Source of the DNA: CAZHZT01 sp964537285 | GTDB lineage: Bacteria > Bacteroidota > Bacteroidia > Chitinophagales > Saprospiraceae | Direction of reading: 5' to 3' | Assembly (NCBI GenBank): GCA_964537285.1 | Contig: CAZHZT010000077.1 | Span: 1 to 27,167 of the forward strand | Length of the DNA: 27,167 bases | Shown here: positions 6,451-15,103 of the stretch, piece after piece | Layout of the letters: every line of letters begins with the position of its first letter | Position numbering within the stretch: the first letter of the stretch is position 1 | Program-made: the position numbers and the translations under genes | Notes under the pieces: model-generated | Database searches by the model: none | What the model was told of the DNA's origin: nothing | What the model saw: only the letters and a program-made list of their open reading frames with translations

Positions 6451-9435
6451 TTATTTTATTTCTTCTTCAATATCATCACAATGGTAAAGCTTTTCCTTTT
6501 TTCCACGAGGAGCACGTTTTTTTCCTTTTCCATCATCATTAAGCATTTTGGAAATTAGTCGGGCTTTTTCTGCGCTAAGTTCTTCGCGAAGGACCTTATC
6601 CTGTTCACGATCAAACAGTTTTCTTCCATCTACAAACGTTATTTCGGCCATGGCATAAACAGACAACGGGTTATCTGACCAAAGCACTAGGTCTGCGTCT
6701 TTACCTACTTTAATGCTTCCCATCCGATCATCGAGATGCAGAAGCCTTGCAGGGTTGAGGGTAACAAATTTCCATGCTTCTTCTTCACTCAAATCGCCAT
6801 ACTTCACCGCTTTAGCAGCTTCTTGATTCAGGCGGCGAGCCATTTCCGCATCATCAGAATTGAAGGCGGTAACTACTCCCTGGCCGTGAAGCAAGGCACC
6901 ATTGTAAGGGATTGCATCGATTACCTCGTATTTATATGCCCACCAATCAGAGAAGCTGGAACCTCCGGCTCCATGGGCAGCCATTTTATCGGCGACCTTA
7001 TAGCCTTCCAGGATGTGAGTGAACGTATTAACCTTGAACCCGAAACGTTCTGCTACTTTCATAAGCATGTTGATTTCCCCCTGTTGGTAGGAGTGACAGG
7101 TGATGAATCGTTTACTTTCAATGATTTCAAGTAATGCTTCCAATTCAAGATCTTTGCGGTAAGGTTTGCCTGAACTTTTAAGCTTCCCATATTCTTGGGC
7201 TCTGTTGAAATGATCAATAAAAACTTGTTCAACCCCCATACGGGTTTGTGGGTAACGCGTTTGATTATTGTCTCCCCAGTTGGATTGTTTAACATTCTCG
7301 CCTAATGCAAATTTGATAAAAGGGTCGGTGTTTTTTATTTTCATTTCTTCTGGTAGCCAGCCCCAACGCATTTTGATGATGCCTGATTGGCCACCGATTG
7401 GATTAGCAGAACCGTGTAATAATTGCGCAGCGGTAACACCACCAGAGAGCTGACGGTAAATATTAATGTTTTCGGAATCGACCACATCGGCGATGCTAAC
7501 TTCTGCGGAGCTTGCTTGAGTGCCCTCGTTCACCCCTCTGCTAATCGCAATGTGCGAGTGCTCATCAATGATTCCGCAAGTCAAGTGTTTGTTGGTACCA
7601 TCGATTACCGTTCCAATGTCTACGTTAATATTTTGTGTAATTTGGGCGATCTTTCCGTTTCTTACCAAAACGTCGGTGTTTCTCAGAATGCCTTCGCGTT
7701 CATTAGTCCAGACAGTCGCATTTTTTATAATAATGGTTTCTTGTTTAGGCTGTTCCGTCCAGCCAAATGGAAGGAATGGATAGGTTACCTCTCCTAGTTT
7801 TTTATCCGCTTCTTCCTCCTCCTCATCTTCCTCCTCTTTTGATTCTTCTTCAAGAGGAGCTGTTTTTTCAGCTCTCCAGCTTATGGTTTGTCCTTCGGTA
7901 TTTTCTCCTGATCCTTGCCACAACGAACTTGAAGAGAATGCACCACTTAAGCGAACGGGGAGATCGCTTCCTTCCGGGGAGAAAGAAAGGTTTAAGAGTT
8001 GGTTATTGACTTTTGCCTTTACCTTTGTGGAAGTAGAATCATTGACGATGATTTTTATTTCCGGCTTATTGATATCGCCTGAAACGACAAGCGAGTAGGT
8101 AGTGTCAGCCACCTGAAGGTCGTATTTGCCGGAGATGTCTCGATTGTCGATCAGGTTGATGATAAAAGGTTTTCCCTGAATCCAGTTGTGGTAAATCTGT
8201 GTTTCTTTATCAAATACATCACCAGAAGTGATGATGAAGTTGGCTATTTTCCCCTTTTCAAGGGTGCCCAGTTCATTGCTCATTCCAATGATCTCTGCTG
8301 GGTTAATAGTGAGTGCTTTGAGTGCATCTTCTTTGGATAAACCACTTTCAATTGCTTTGCGCAGATAGCTAAAGAAGCTACTTTTCTTCTCGAGGCCGTG
8401 GGTAGTCAATGAAATAGAGATGCCGGCATTAGCCATTCTTGCCGGATTTGTAGGGGCAAGTTCCCAATGTTTGAGGTCATCAATGTCCAGTAATTTTGCA
8501 TCAAAAGGATCCTGGACGTCGTATGCACTTGGGAAATCGACAGGGAGGATGAATGAAGTACCAAGAGCTTTCATGGCGTCTAGTCGTCTGTATTCTGTTC
8601 CTCCGCCTTTAATGATGTATTTTTGATTAAACTCTGTAGCAATTTTGGAAGCTCTCAGGGCTTCGGCCCAATCCCGTGCTTCGAAGATCTGAGGGAGTTT
8701 TTGGAGCTGATTCCATGTATCCAAAGAGATATTGTACTCTTCTTTATGGCCATCTGCTTTGTACCACTGGGCATCGTAGTAGGTTTGGCGTATAAGAGCG
8801 ATGGCTCCCATTAGTGAAGAAGGGTAGTTCTGGGTAGATGTACCCTTATTAAAGGAAAGGTGATGTGCTGCATTTTCCTTCAATACCAGAAGGTTTTCCT
8901 GGCCATTTCCCAGGCTTACTACGGATGAAGCCCCTCTTGAAATACCATCCATTTTATGTGTAAGAACGGTACCAAAGCCAAGGTTGCGAAGGCTTTCCGC
9001 TTCTTTATTATTGGCTGAAAAATGTTCGTGGGCTTTAAATTCAGGGCGAATGGCCTCATTCCAGCCGAAAGCTCCTTTTTTGTTGGAGAGCATTTGAGGC
9101 TGTTGCCGGGGTCTTTCCTCTACAGGCTTGGCAGAAGGCATTCCATAATTGGAATAAAGCTCGATAAAAGATGGATAAATGTAATGACCATCAAGTTTGA
9201 CTTCAACAGCATCTTTAGGGATTCGGATATTTGTTCCAATAGCTTCAATTCGTCCGTCTCTAATCAGCAGAGTAGCGTTTTCTAGTTGCTGGTCATGACT
9301 GACGACTATGGTCGCTTTTGTAAAGGCGTATAAGTCGTCCCGCTGATCAAAAGGCCCATTTACAGGGTAGGTATCCTGAGCTATCAAGGCAGACAGGCTA
9401 CACAGGGAAAAAAAGTAGAGTAGAATAATTCTCAT
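6451..9435 (-). CDS. Exported tandem amidohydrolase, one intact catalytic module
   Basis: The 994-residue protein has a signal peptide (about 1-19) and two amidohydrolase modules. Module 1 (about 30-430) has the fold strands but reads F-I-E-L-Y-S-N-Y-G where active enzymes have D-x-H-x-H. A beta-rich insert (about 435-525) and an acidic E/D run (about 530-548) separate it from module 2 (about 565-965). Module 2 keeps the set: D-E-H626-S-H628, C-H781-S-Y-Q, T-H807-I-L-E-G and N-S-D861-D, matching a metal-dependent imidazolonepropionase-like hydrolase. The tail (970-994) is Lys/Arg-rich. The likely role is periplasmic hydrolysis of a cyclic amide or peptide-like substrate, which sequence does not identify. 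The 431-residue relative follows on the same strand, suggesting an operon. Confidence 0.88.
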   Translation of the reverse strand: MRIILLYFFSLCSLSALIAQDTYPVNGPFDQRDDLYAFTKATIVVSHDQQLENATLLIRDGRIEAIGTNIRIPKDAVEVKLDGHYIYPSFIELYSNYGMPSAKPVEERPRQQPQMLSNKKGAFGWNEAIRPEFKAHEHFSANNKEAESLRNLGFGTVLTHKMDGISRGASSVVSLGNGQENLLVLKENAAHHLSFNKGTSTQNYPSSLMGAIALIRQTYYDAQWYKADGHKEEYNISLDTWNQLQKLPQIFEARDWAEALRASKIATEFNQKYIIKGGGTEYRRLDAMKALGTSFILPVDFPSAYDVQDPFDAKLLDIDDLKHWELAPTNPARMANAGISISLTTHGLEKKSSFFSYLRKAIESGLSKEDALKALTINPAEIIGMSNELGTLEKGKIANFIITSGDVFDKETQIYHNWIQGKPFIINLIDNRDISGKYDLQVADTTYSLVVSGDINKPEIKIIVNDSTSTKVKAKVNNQLLNLSFSPEGSDLPVRLSGAFSSSSLWQGSGENTEGQTISWRAEKTAPLEEESKEEEDEEEEEADKKLGEVTYPFLPFGWTEQPKQETIIIKNATVWTNEREGILRNTDVLVRNGKIAQITQNINVDIGTVIDGTNKHLTCGIIDEHSHIAISRGVNEGTQASSAEVSIADVVDSENINIYRQLSGGVTAAQLLHGSANPIGGQSGIIKMRWGWLPEEMKIKNTDPFIKFALGENVKQSNWGDNNQTRYPQTRMGVEQVFIDHFNRAQEYGKLKSSGKPYRKDLELEALLEIIESKRFITCHSYQQGEINMLMKVAERFGFKVNTFTHILEGYKVADKMAAHGAGGSSFSDWWAYKYEVIDAIPYNGALLHGQGVVTAFNSDDAEMARRLNQEAAKAVKYGDLSEEEAWKFVTLNPARLLHLDDRMGSIKVGKDADLVLWSDNPLSVYAMAEITFVDGRKLFDREQDKVLREELSAEKARLISKMLNDDGKGKKRAPRGKKEKLYHCDDIEEEIK

Positions 9436-9545
9436 ATAAACTGATTGATTAATGCTTAGTAATGAATTGGTAGTGAGAAAAAAGTTCTTAATATTTAGTT
9501 TTGCAGAACTACTTAGGTGTTCATTTAGTTGATTAGATATCTTAG

Positions 9546-9565
9546 ATTTTGAGTATGCTCAAAAT
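9546..9565. promoter_or_regulatory. Short dyad in a divergent promoter region
   Basis: ATTTTGAG and CTCAAAAT flank a 4-nt centre. The dyad lies between the divergent amidohydrolase and nitroreductase genes, where an operator would be expected. There is no regulator gene next to it, so this is only a positional suggestion. Confidence 0.3.
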
Positions 9566-9622
9566 ACTAACCGTAAATATTGTAAATAATATTAAAATAT
9601 TTGAACTATTCTGTGAAGAACC

Positions 9623-9687
9623 ATTGAGTTTGCATACAATTTGCTGTGCAAGCCTGACCGGCATAGCAAATTGTATGCAAACTCAAT
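9623..9687. repeat. Palindrome with 23-bp perfect arms before the nitroreductase gene
   Basis: The arms at 9623-9645 and 9665-9687 are perfectly complementary (inner motif TTTGCATACAATTTGCT) with a 19-nt loop. The right arm ends 15 bp before the start codon, so the structure would lie in the leader RNA or overlap the promoter. It could restrict translation or initiation. No second copy of this arm was noticed in the window. Confidence 0.75.
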
Positions 9688-9702
9688 CTCTAAAATCTTA
9701 TT

Positions 9703-10287
9703 ATGAATATTGATCCAGTAACAGTAACGGCTGCAATCCGTCACCGAAGAGCTATCTACCCGGCGGCTTATAACAATCAACCCATAGAAAAAGCAATAAT
9801 TGAAGAAATTTTAGAAAATGCTCATTGGGCACCCAATCATAAGCGCACCGAACCTTGGCGATTTAAGGTGTTCACTGGCGTTGCCTTAGAAAGACTAGGG
9901 GCTTTTTTAGCAGAAGATTATAAGAATAATACGCCAGAAGAAAAGTATTCTGCTATGAAGCACAAGAAAAAGGCTAAAAAGCCGGTACAATCAGGAGCAG
10001 TTATTGCTATTTGTATGAAAAGAGATCCTGAGGAAAGACTGCCTGAATGGGAAGAACTGGCGGCAGTAGCCAGTGCCGTGCAAAATATGTGGCTTACTGC
10101 TTCTGCTTATGGGATCGGGGCTTATTGGAGTTCGCCTTCAACGATTACCCGAATGGGAGGTTTTTTGCAGCTTGAAGAAGGAGAGAAATGTATTGGCTTG
10201 TTTTATATGGGATACACTGACCAGGAATGGCCTGAAGGCAGGCGGAATGAATCGATTGAAAGTAAGGTTAAATGGATTAGCGAATAA
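9703..10287 (+). CDS. Nitroreductase-family FMN oxidoreductase
   Basis: The 194-residue protein is the usual size for a compact nitroreductase. The N-terminal R-H-R-R-A-I-Y region (about 13-19) and A-H-W-A-P-N-H-K-R-T-E-P-W-R-F (about 41-55) match the FMN-binding segments, the latter resembling the A-P-S-x-x-N-x-x-P-W-x-F pattern. A-V-A-S-A-V-Q-N-M-W-L-T-A and the Y-G-I-G-A-Y-W-S-S segment fit the central helix and the second FMN loop. Such enzymes reduce nitro compounds, quinones or related acceptors with NAD(P)H in the cytoplasm as a homodimer. The gene stands alone, with a large palindrome just upstream and a family A repeat five bases after its stop. Confidence 0.9.
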   Translation: MNIDPVTVTAAIRHRRAIYPAAYNNQPIEKAIIEEILENAHWAPNHKRTEPWRFKVFTGVALERLGAFLAEDYKNNTPEEKYSAMKHKKKAKKPVQSGAVIAICMKRDPEERLPEWEELAAVASAVQNMWLTASAYGIGAYWSSPSTITRMGGFLQLEEGEKCIGLFYMGYTDQEWPEGRRNESIESKVKWISE

Positions 10288-10292
10288 AGTCC

Positions 10293-10401
10293 GTTCTTTG
10301 ACAAATTGTGTGGAACTTCAAAATGATAAGCCTTGAATGCCCTTGTGGCTGAAAGGCTTATCTTTTTGAAGTTCCATTTTCCACAATTTATGTCAAAGAA
10401 C
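10293..10401. repeat. Family A palindrome, full copy (A1)
   Basis: This 109-bp imperfect palindrome runs from GTTCTTTGACAAATTGTG to TTTATGTCAAAGAAC. Its arms pair almost throughout, including TGGAACTTCAAAA with the complement on the other side and GATAAGCCTT with AAGGCTTATC. The apical loop GAATGCCCTTGTGGCT is conserved in the other copies. It follows the nitroreductase stop by five bases and could terminate it. Confidence 0.85.
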
Positions 10402-10410
10402 TATAAAGTC

Positions 10411-10507
10411 TATTACATCAGCAATTCTCGTTTTGGCCTCCCTCTCAAAGGTATTTCACGCCGTAGGCGCGTTTATTTTTCAAAGCGAGAATAGCTGCTA
10501 TTACATA
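10411..10507. repeat. Family D palindrome, short copy (D1)
   Basis: Outer inverted repeats (TCAGCAATTCTCG on the left, CGAGAATAGCTGCT on the right) enclose the CACGCCGTAGGCGCG hairpin block shared with D2 and D3. The left GC-rich hairpin and the inner variable hairpin are missing, so it appears to be a deletion derivative. It fills the spacer before the LRR pseudogene. Confidence 0.75.
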
Positions 10508-10536
10508 ACATAACCTAAAATTGAAAAATTAAATAC

Positions 10537-12319
10537 GTGAAAATGAGAATAATAATTACCACAATGGTTAGCATATTTCTAACCTTCAATCTAATAGCTC
10601 AAGGTTGCTTTCCAAATGGGGTCACCTTCTCTACTCAAGCCCAAATTGATGATTTTGCGGCTAATAATCCTGATTGTACGGAAATATTAGGAGGCGTATC
10701 CGTTATTGAAGGGGATGATATTACGAATTTAAACGGCCTTAGCCAGTTAACTAAATTCAGTGGTTGGTTAGAGATTAAGAATAATCCCAATCTAATAAGT
10801 TTGGAGGGCTTGGATAACGTAGAATCAGTTATTGGGAATTTTCGAATAGTCAATAATGCTTTACTGGAAGATTTAACCGGACTTACCAACTTAACAATTG
10901 TAGCACTCGAATTTGCAATTCGCGAGAATGAATCCCTGATGAATCTGGAAGGGGTTCCTAATATTACAGATGCGCTCAGGCTTAGGGTTGATGATAACAA
11001 TAACTTATCTTCTTTAAAGGGAATGGAAAACTTACAAAATTCTAACTTCCTTTGAATTACGGATAACCAAAGTTTGGTAAGTGTGGAAGGTTTGGAAAAT
11101 GTAGAGTCGACTTCATTTAATTTTGGTATAGATCTTATAATACGATCTAACCCTTCGCTTATAAACTTAGGGCCCATATCAAAAGCTTCTTCCCCTATTG
11201 ATGCTATTTCTATTCGTGATAATGCATCTTTGGAAAGCCTGGATGGTTTCGAACAGATGATTGATGTTGAAAGTATTGAAATATTGGATAATCCCAATCT
11301 TGTAGATAATAGGTGCTTTACGGAATGCTGATCCAAATAGCTTGATGGCGCTTGAAATCATTAATAACCCCTTGCTCTATTGGTGTAGCCTGGATAATTT
11401 TTGCACCTACCTTTCTGATGATAACAATCAAGCGACAATTGAAAATAATCAATTGGGCTGCGAATCTCGTTCGAGAGTAAATGCTGGTTGCCAAGTGGTT
11501 GCTGAAGGCTTTGCTCCTATTGGAGCTGAATGGCATTACAGTATGCATGGGGGAGGTAGTGCCCCAACTGATTCTGAATACTTAAAGTTGCGAAGTGAAA
11601 AAGATACAATGGTCTTCGGGGAGCCTGTCCGGAAAATTACGCAGACATATTACCGCTTCATTGGTGATTCAATTGCCTGGGACCCGATTTTTGTTACTCA
11701 ATTACAAGATACGGTTTACTGGTTTGATGAAACGGAGCAAGCTCTCCGAAAACTGTATGTATTCGGAGGATATAAAAACGATCAACTTATATTAGATAGT
11801 TTCGATCCGGTAGTAAGTGGGAGTTATTCGCTCAATATCGAAGATGCTTACGTGGAAATCGTTGATGGAGCTCCTTTGCGTGTATATCAAACTCAAAACC
11901 TGGGAGATGTTTCTTTTTATAATAATGGCTTATTCATGGATCAGGTAGGAGGGCTTGATTGGTTCTATGCCCGTCCCCCAATTATTCCTGAAGCAGGTGG
12001 TCCGACGCGCTGTTATGCAGACAGTCAGGTAGACACCAATTTTACGGCTTTGGCCTGTGATTATTGGTTAGTGAGCAGTGTTGAGCTTTTGAATAATGAG
12101 ACTGAAATCCGAGTTTTCCCAAACCCTGCGAACAATGTGGTTTGGGTGGAGGCGGATTTTCTGATTGAGGAGTTGCAGCTGTTGGATGTTAATGGAAAAG
12201 CGTAGCGGGTAAGTGATAATCGATTAGATGTATCGGAACTGCCGAGGGGGATTTATGTGCTGAAAGTGTATTTGGAAGGAGGACAAGTGGCGATGCGGAA
12301 ATTGATGGTTGGGTGGTAG
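10537..12319 (+). pseudogene. Broken secreted LRR protein with T9SS sorting domain
   Basis: Reading through the lesions gives a protein of about 590 residues. It has a signal peptide (about 1-21), then receptor-L/LRR-type repeats of the N-x-x-L-x-S-L-x-G-L kind (about 40-270). A mostly beta domain starts near A-P-I-G-A-E-W-H-Y, and a T9SS C-terminal sorting domain holds I-R-V-F-P-N-P-A-N-N and L-P-R-G-I-Y-V-L-K-V. Three lesions are visible: an in-frame TGA at 11053-11055, a +1 frameshift near 11305-11312 (one base too many before G-A-L-R-N-A-D-P-N-S-L), and an in-frame TAG at 12203-12205 inside the sorting domain. The intact form would be cell-surface or secreted. The nearby scaffold gap leaves assembly error possible, but three separate lesions in one gene favour true decay. 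Confidence 0.85.
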
Positions 12320-12333
12320 TTTTTAGTGACGAA

Positions 12334-12519
12334 GGCTTTAGCCTTCNNNNNNNNNNNNNNNNNNNNNNNNNNNNNNNNNNNNNNNNNNNNNNNNNNNNNN
12401 NNNNNNNNNNNNNNNNNNNNNNNNNNNNNNNNNNNNNNNNNNNNNNGCCAAACGCTTTAGCCTTCGCCAAACGCTTTAGCCTTCGCCAAACGCTTTAGCC
12501 TTCGCCAAACGCTTTAGCC
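12334..12519. repeat. 19-bp tandem repeat array spanning the gap
   Basis: After the gap, three full units and one partial unit of GCCAAACGCTTTAGCCTTC run from 12447 to about 12519. The same GCTTTAGCCTTC motif ends the sequence before the gap (12334-12346). A further isolated GCCTTCGCCAAAC is found at 12708-12720. The copy number is unknown because the assembly breaks inside it. The GCTTTAGCC core is shared with the family C hairpins next to it. Confidence 0.85.
12347..12446. other. Scaffold gap of 100 Ns
   Basis: Exactly 100 N characters, the conventional length for a gap of unknown size. It interrupts the 19-bp tandem repeat array, which probably caused the assembly break. Real length and any content here are unknown. 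Confidence 0.98.
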
Positions 12520-12523
12520 TAAG

Positions 12524-12697
12524 TGTCGTCAACTTAAGCTTTTTCTTTGCCTGGCGCTTTAGCGCCAGGTGTTATGTTAATATTTGTCAGGGCTTTAGCC
12601 CATTAACAGCAAAAAGGCTAAAGCCTAGCCTGATCGTTATTTTTCCCGGCACCAAAGTGCCAGGCTAGAAAGATATAAATAGATTAAGCTAACGACA
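12524..12697. repeat. Family C multi-hairpin repeat (C1)
   Basis: Outer ends TGTCGTCAACTTAA and TTAAGCTAACGACA pair imperfectly. Inside are three hairpins in order: CCTGGCGCTTTAGCGCCAGG (12550-12569), GGGCTTTAGCCC with a partner GGCTAAAGCC downstream, and GGCACCAAAGTGCC. A second copy lies at 18739-18901. The element fills the spacer before the GH3-family gene. Confidence 0.8.
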
Positions 12698-12787
12698 TTT
12701 AGGCAAAGCCTTCGCCAAACGAATAGAAAACATGAGACGGCCTCGCTCCGAACTTATGATTCATCCTCTATGTTCTAGAGTAAACGC

Positions 12788-14314
12788 ATGATTTATCTAG
12801 GACAACTTATAAAAGCAGCTGTACACCTCGGGAAAAACCTCGTAGCGGGAAATCCGGGAAATATCACTGAATCACAGGAGAAACAGCTTCGGAAATTATT
12901 AGAAAAAGCTAAAGATAGTTCTTTTGGTATTTACTACAACTTTGAGAAACTGCTTAAATCCGATAATCTTTTTGAATCTTTTCGGGAAACAGTGCCCGTT
13001 CACGAATATGAACTCATTCAAAAACGCTGGTGGATACAGCAACAAGTAAATCCGAATATTACCTGGCCGGGCAATCCTCCCTATTTCGCCTTGACAAGCG
13101 GAACTACCTCGCAAAGAAGTAAGCGCATTCCAATAACGGAGGATATGCTTAGTTCTTTTCGTTCCGTAGGGATCCAGCAGATATTAAGCCTGGATCACTT
13201 TGATCTTCCTCCTGAATTATTTGAAAAAGAAGTGCTCATGTTGAGTAGTTCTTCTAAGCTGGATGAAAGAAATGGCCACTTGGAAGGAGATATTAGTGGC
13301 ATCAACGCAAGTAATCTGCCACCTTGGTTTGGAAGCTTTTACCGTCCCGGTCAAGATATTGCCCAAATAGATGATTGGGATGACCGTCTGGAAAAAATTG
13401 CAGATAGGGCTCCCCACTGGGATGTGGGAGCAATTGCAGGCATTCCATCATGGGTACAACTTATGTTACAACGCATCATTGAAAAACATCGGTTAACTAA
13501 TATTCATGAAATATGGCCCGACTTAAGCTTTTTCGTGTCTGGCGGAGTGGCTTTTGACCCCTATCGCCAAAGTATGGAGAGACTGCTTGAACATCCCATT
13601 CATTACATGGATACATACCTTGCTTCAGAAGGCTTCTTCGCTTACACGGCCCGGGAAGGTACTATGGATATGAAACTAGCTATAGATTGCGGCATATATT
13701 TTGAATTTATACCTTTTGATGAAAGAGGGTTTGATGAAAATGGTAATTTACTGGAAAATCCGGCTGTGTTTTCAATCAATGATGTGGAAGAGAATCAGTC
13801 TTATGCTTTATTGATTTCTACACCTGCAGGAGCCTGGCGGTATATGATCGGAGATACTATCATGTTTACTGATCTTAAGAATGTGGAACTGGTTATTACA
13901 GGGCGTACAAAACATTTTCTTAATGTAGCGGGGGCTCAATTGACCGAAGATAAAATCAACAATGCCATCACGGAATTGTCAAGGCAACAGAAGGTGGAAA
14001 TAAAAGAATTTGCTGTTTCAGCTTTTCAAAATGAAGATGGTCAATTCACGCACCAGTGGATTATTGGAATTGATGATGCCAACCACTCCGATTCATTTCA
14101 GGGAAATCTGGATGAAATCTTGAAAGCATCGAATAAAAATTACGAAGCTGCACGGAATAAGGCATTAAAAGAAATAAACGTAAAGACCGTGGCGACGGAA
14201 ACTATTTACAACTGGCTGGATTCCGTTAAGAAAAAAGGTGGGCAGACCAAGCTGCCGCTGGTGATGAAAAAAGAAATGATGAAAGATGTGTTAGAGTTTA
14301 TTGAGAATCAGTAA
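12788..14314 (+). CDS. GH3-family acyl-acid amido synthetase-like protein
   Basis: The 508-residue protein has the length and landmarks of the GH3 superfamily, the adenylate-forming enzymes named after plant auxin-responsive GH3 proteins. Seen here are the ATP-binding T-S-G-T-T-S-x-x-S-K-R-I-P (103-115), Y-L-A-S-E-G-F-F in the place of the Y-x-S-S-E motif, and Y-M-I-G-D-T-I (352-358) in the place of Y-R-x-G-D. The last is followed by the G-R-T-K-H-F-L-N hinge into the C-terminal domain. Plant members adenylate a carboxylic acid and couple it to an amino acid; substrates of the widespread Bacteroidota members are unknown to me. It should be cytoplasmic. The gene stands alone and meets the minus-strand 14317 gene end to end, with only two bases between the stop codons. 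Confidence 0.85.
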   Translation: MIYLGQLIKAAVHLGKNLVAGNPGNITESQEKQLRKLLEKAKDSSFGIYYNFEKLLKSDNLFESFRETVPVHEYELIQKRWWIQQQVNPNITWPGNPPYFALTSGTTSQRSKRIPITEDMLSSFRSVGIQQILSLDHFDLPPELFEKEVLMLSSSSKLDERNGHLEGDISGINASNLPPWFGSFYRPGQDIAQIDDWDDRLEKIADRAPHWDVGAIAGIPSWVQLMLQRIIEKHRLTNIHEIWPDLSFFVSGGVAFDPYRQSMERLLEHPIHYMDTYLASEGFFAYTAREGTMDMKLAIDCGIYFEFIPFDERGFDENGNLLENPAVFSINDVEENQSYALLISTPAGAWRYMIGDTIMFTDLKNVELVITGRTKHFLNVAGAQLTEDKINNAITELSRQQKVEIKEFAVSAFQNEDGQFTHQWIIGIDDANHSDSFQGNLDEILKASNKNYEAARNKALKEINVKTVATETIYNWLDSVKKKGGQTKLPLVMKKEMMKDVLEFIENQ

Positions 14315-14316
14315 TT

Positions 14317-14892
14317 TTACAACAATCGATCCAAAGCTAGGTCTTGAAGACGACCTTCATGCAAGAAGTTAACTTCTTCCGGGGATAAGTAATACTTTTC
14401 TATTCTTTCTTTATATTTATTAGGCAACTTGGATTTTTCAAGTATATATTTTTTAGTAGCTAAAATTTCCTTTGCATAACCTGCTTCAATTGCGAAGACA
14501 TCAGCACGTCGCTCTGCGCCAAGCCTAAAAGTTGGTAGAAATAGATAACCGATTGCAAATTTGATCAAATTGCCGACTTTACGGGTTTGATAGTCCATAA
14601 CATGCCCAAGCTCATGTGCAAACCATCCAATAAGTACATTTGCAGGAAGTTTTTCAATTTTTATATATCTGGATAAATTCAAGTGGTTACTTATCTCAAT
14701 CTTATAACGCCTGTTTTTGGTATCAAAAATAAAGTTATCAATGATTGGTTGAGCTCGCATAGTCGTTTTTTTAATGGGTTTTCGTACCACCAAAAGATCA
14801 TGCCTTTGAAGGATAGGATATCCTTCAAGAGCCTTCAAAAAAGCTTTTCTGATTTTTATGGAGCCTATATTTTTAAAAGTTACATTATACAT
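14317..14892 (-). CDS. Small HExxH metallopeptidase-like protein
   Basis: This 191-residue protein has no signal peptide. Residues 91-97 read F-A-H93-E94-L-G-H97, a standard HExxH zinc site. It is followed about 30 residues later by G-A-E127-R-R-A-D131-V-F-A-I-E-A-G, matching the E-x-x-A-D third-ligand helix of gluzincin/M48-like peptidases. The helix between (about 103-123) is hydrophobic enough to lie against the membrane. The combination suggests an active cytosolic or membrane-attached metallopeptidase, much shorter than HtpX. The exact family is not identified. It is convergent with the GH3 gene, the two stop codons being separated by two bases. Confidence 0.7.
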   Translation of the reverse strand: MYNVTFKNIGSIKIRKAFLKALEGYPILQRHDLLVVRKPIKKTTMRAQPIIDNFIFDTKNRRYKIEISNHLNLSRYIKIEKLPANVLIGWFAHELGHVMDYQTRKVGNLIKFAIGYLFLPTFRLGAERRADVFAIEAGYAKEILATKKYILEKSKLPNKYKERIEKYYLSPEEVNFLHEGRLQDLALDRLL

Positions 14893-14935
14893 AAATTGAT
14901 ATTAAGTTTTTGAAAAAAGGTGTTGAGGGCTTATC

Positions 14936-14980
14936 GTTCTTTGACAAATTGTGGCAAAATGAAATGAATGCCTCCTTGTT
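14936..14980. repeat. Family A repeat, left half only (A6)
   Basis: GTTCTTTGACAAATTGTG matches the left tip of family A exactly. The sequence then diverges, and no right arm follows before nhaA. It lies in the divergent spacer between the HExxH gene and nhaA. Confidence 0.6.
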
Positions 14981-15103
14981 TCTCGTTCATCCCAACTTAG
15001 ATTACATCTTTATAACTGTGGGAGCAGCTATAAGTTCGCTGATAACAATGTGTTTGCTTTCTTCGAACCTTGTTGGCAGATATCGGTTCTAGATAAAAGA
15101 TTA

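Noticed and set aside
9623..9687. Possible riboswitch before the nitroreductase gene
   Set aside because: It is a simple two-arm palindrome without a conserved aptamer core such as those of FMN or TPP riboswitches.
10293..10401. Family A as a standard sigma-70 promoter because of TTGACA-like TTTGACA
   Set aside because: The motif is part of a palindrome tip and occurs downstream of genes as well as upstream; Bacteroidota promoters do not use the E. coli -35 box.
10635..11336. 233-codon open frame on the minus strand opposite the LRR pseudogene
   Set aside because: It is antisense to clear leucine-rich repeats; Leu/Asn-rich repeats leave the opposite strand open. The translation has Ser/Leu-rich low-complexity character.
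12189..12498. Open frames crossing the N gap on both strands
   Set aside because: Their middle is unknown sequence and their ends are the pseudogene tail and the tandem repeat.
12447..12519. Possible CRISPR array in the tandem repeat
   Set aside because: The 19-bp units are directly adjacent with no unique spacers, and no cas gene is present.
14910..15092. Open frame of 60 codons before nhaA
   Set aside because: Its first part is the left half of a family A repeat and the rest has no family resemblance.
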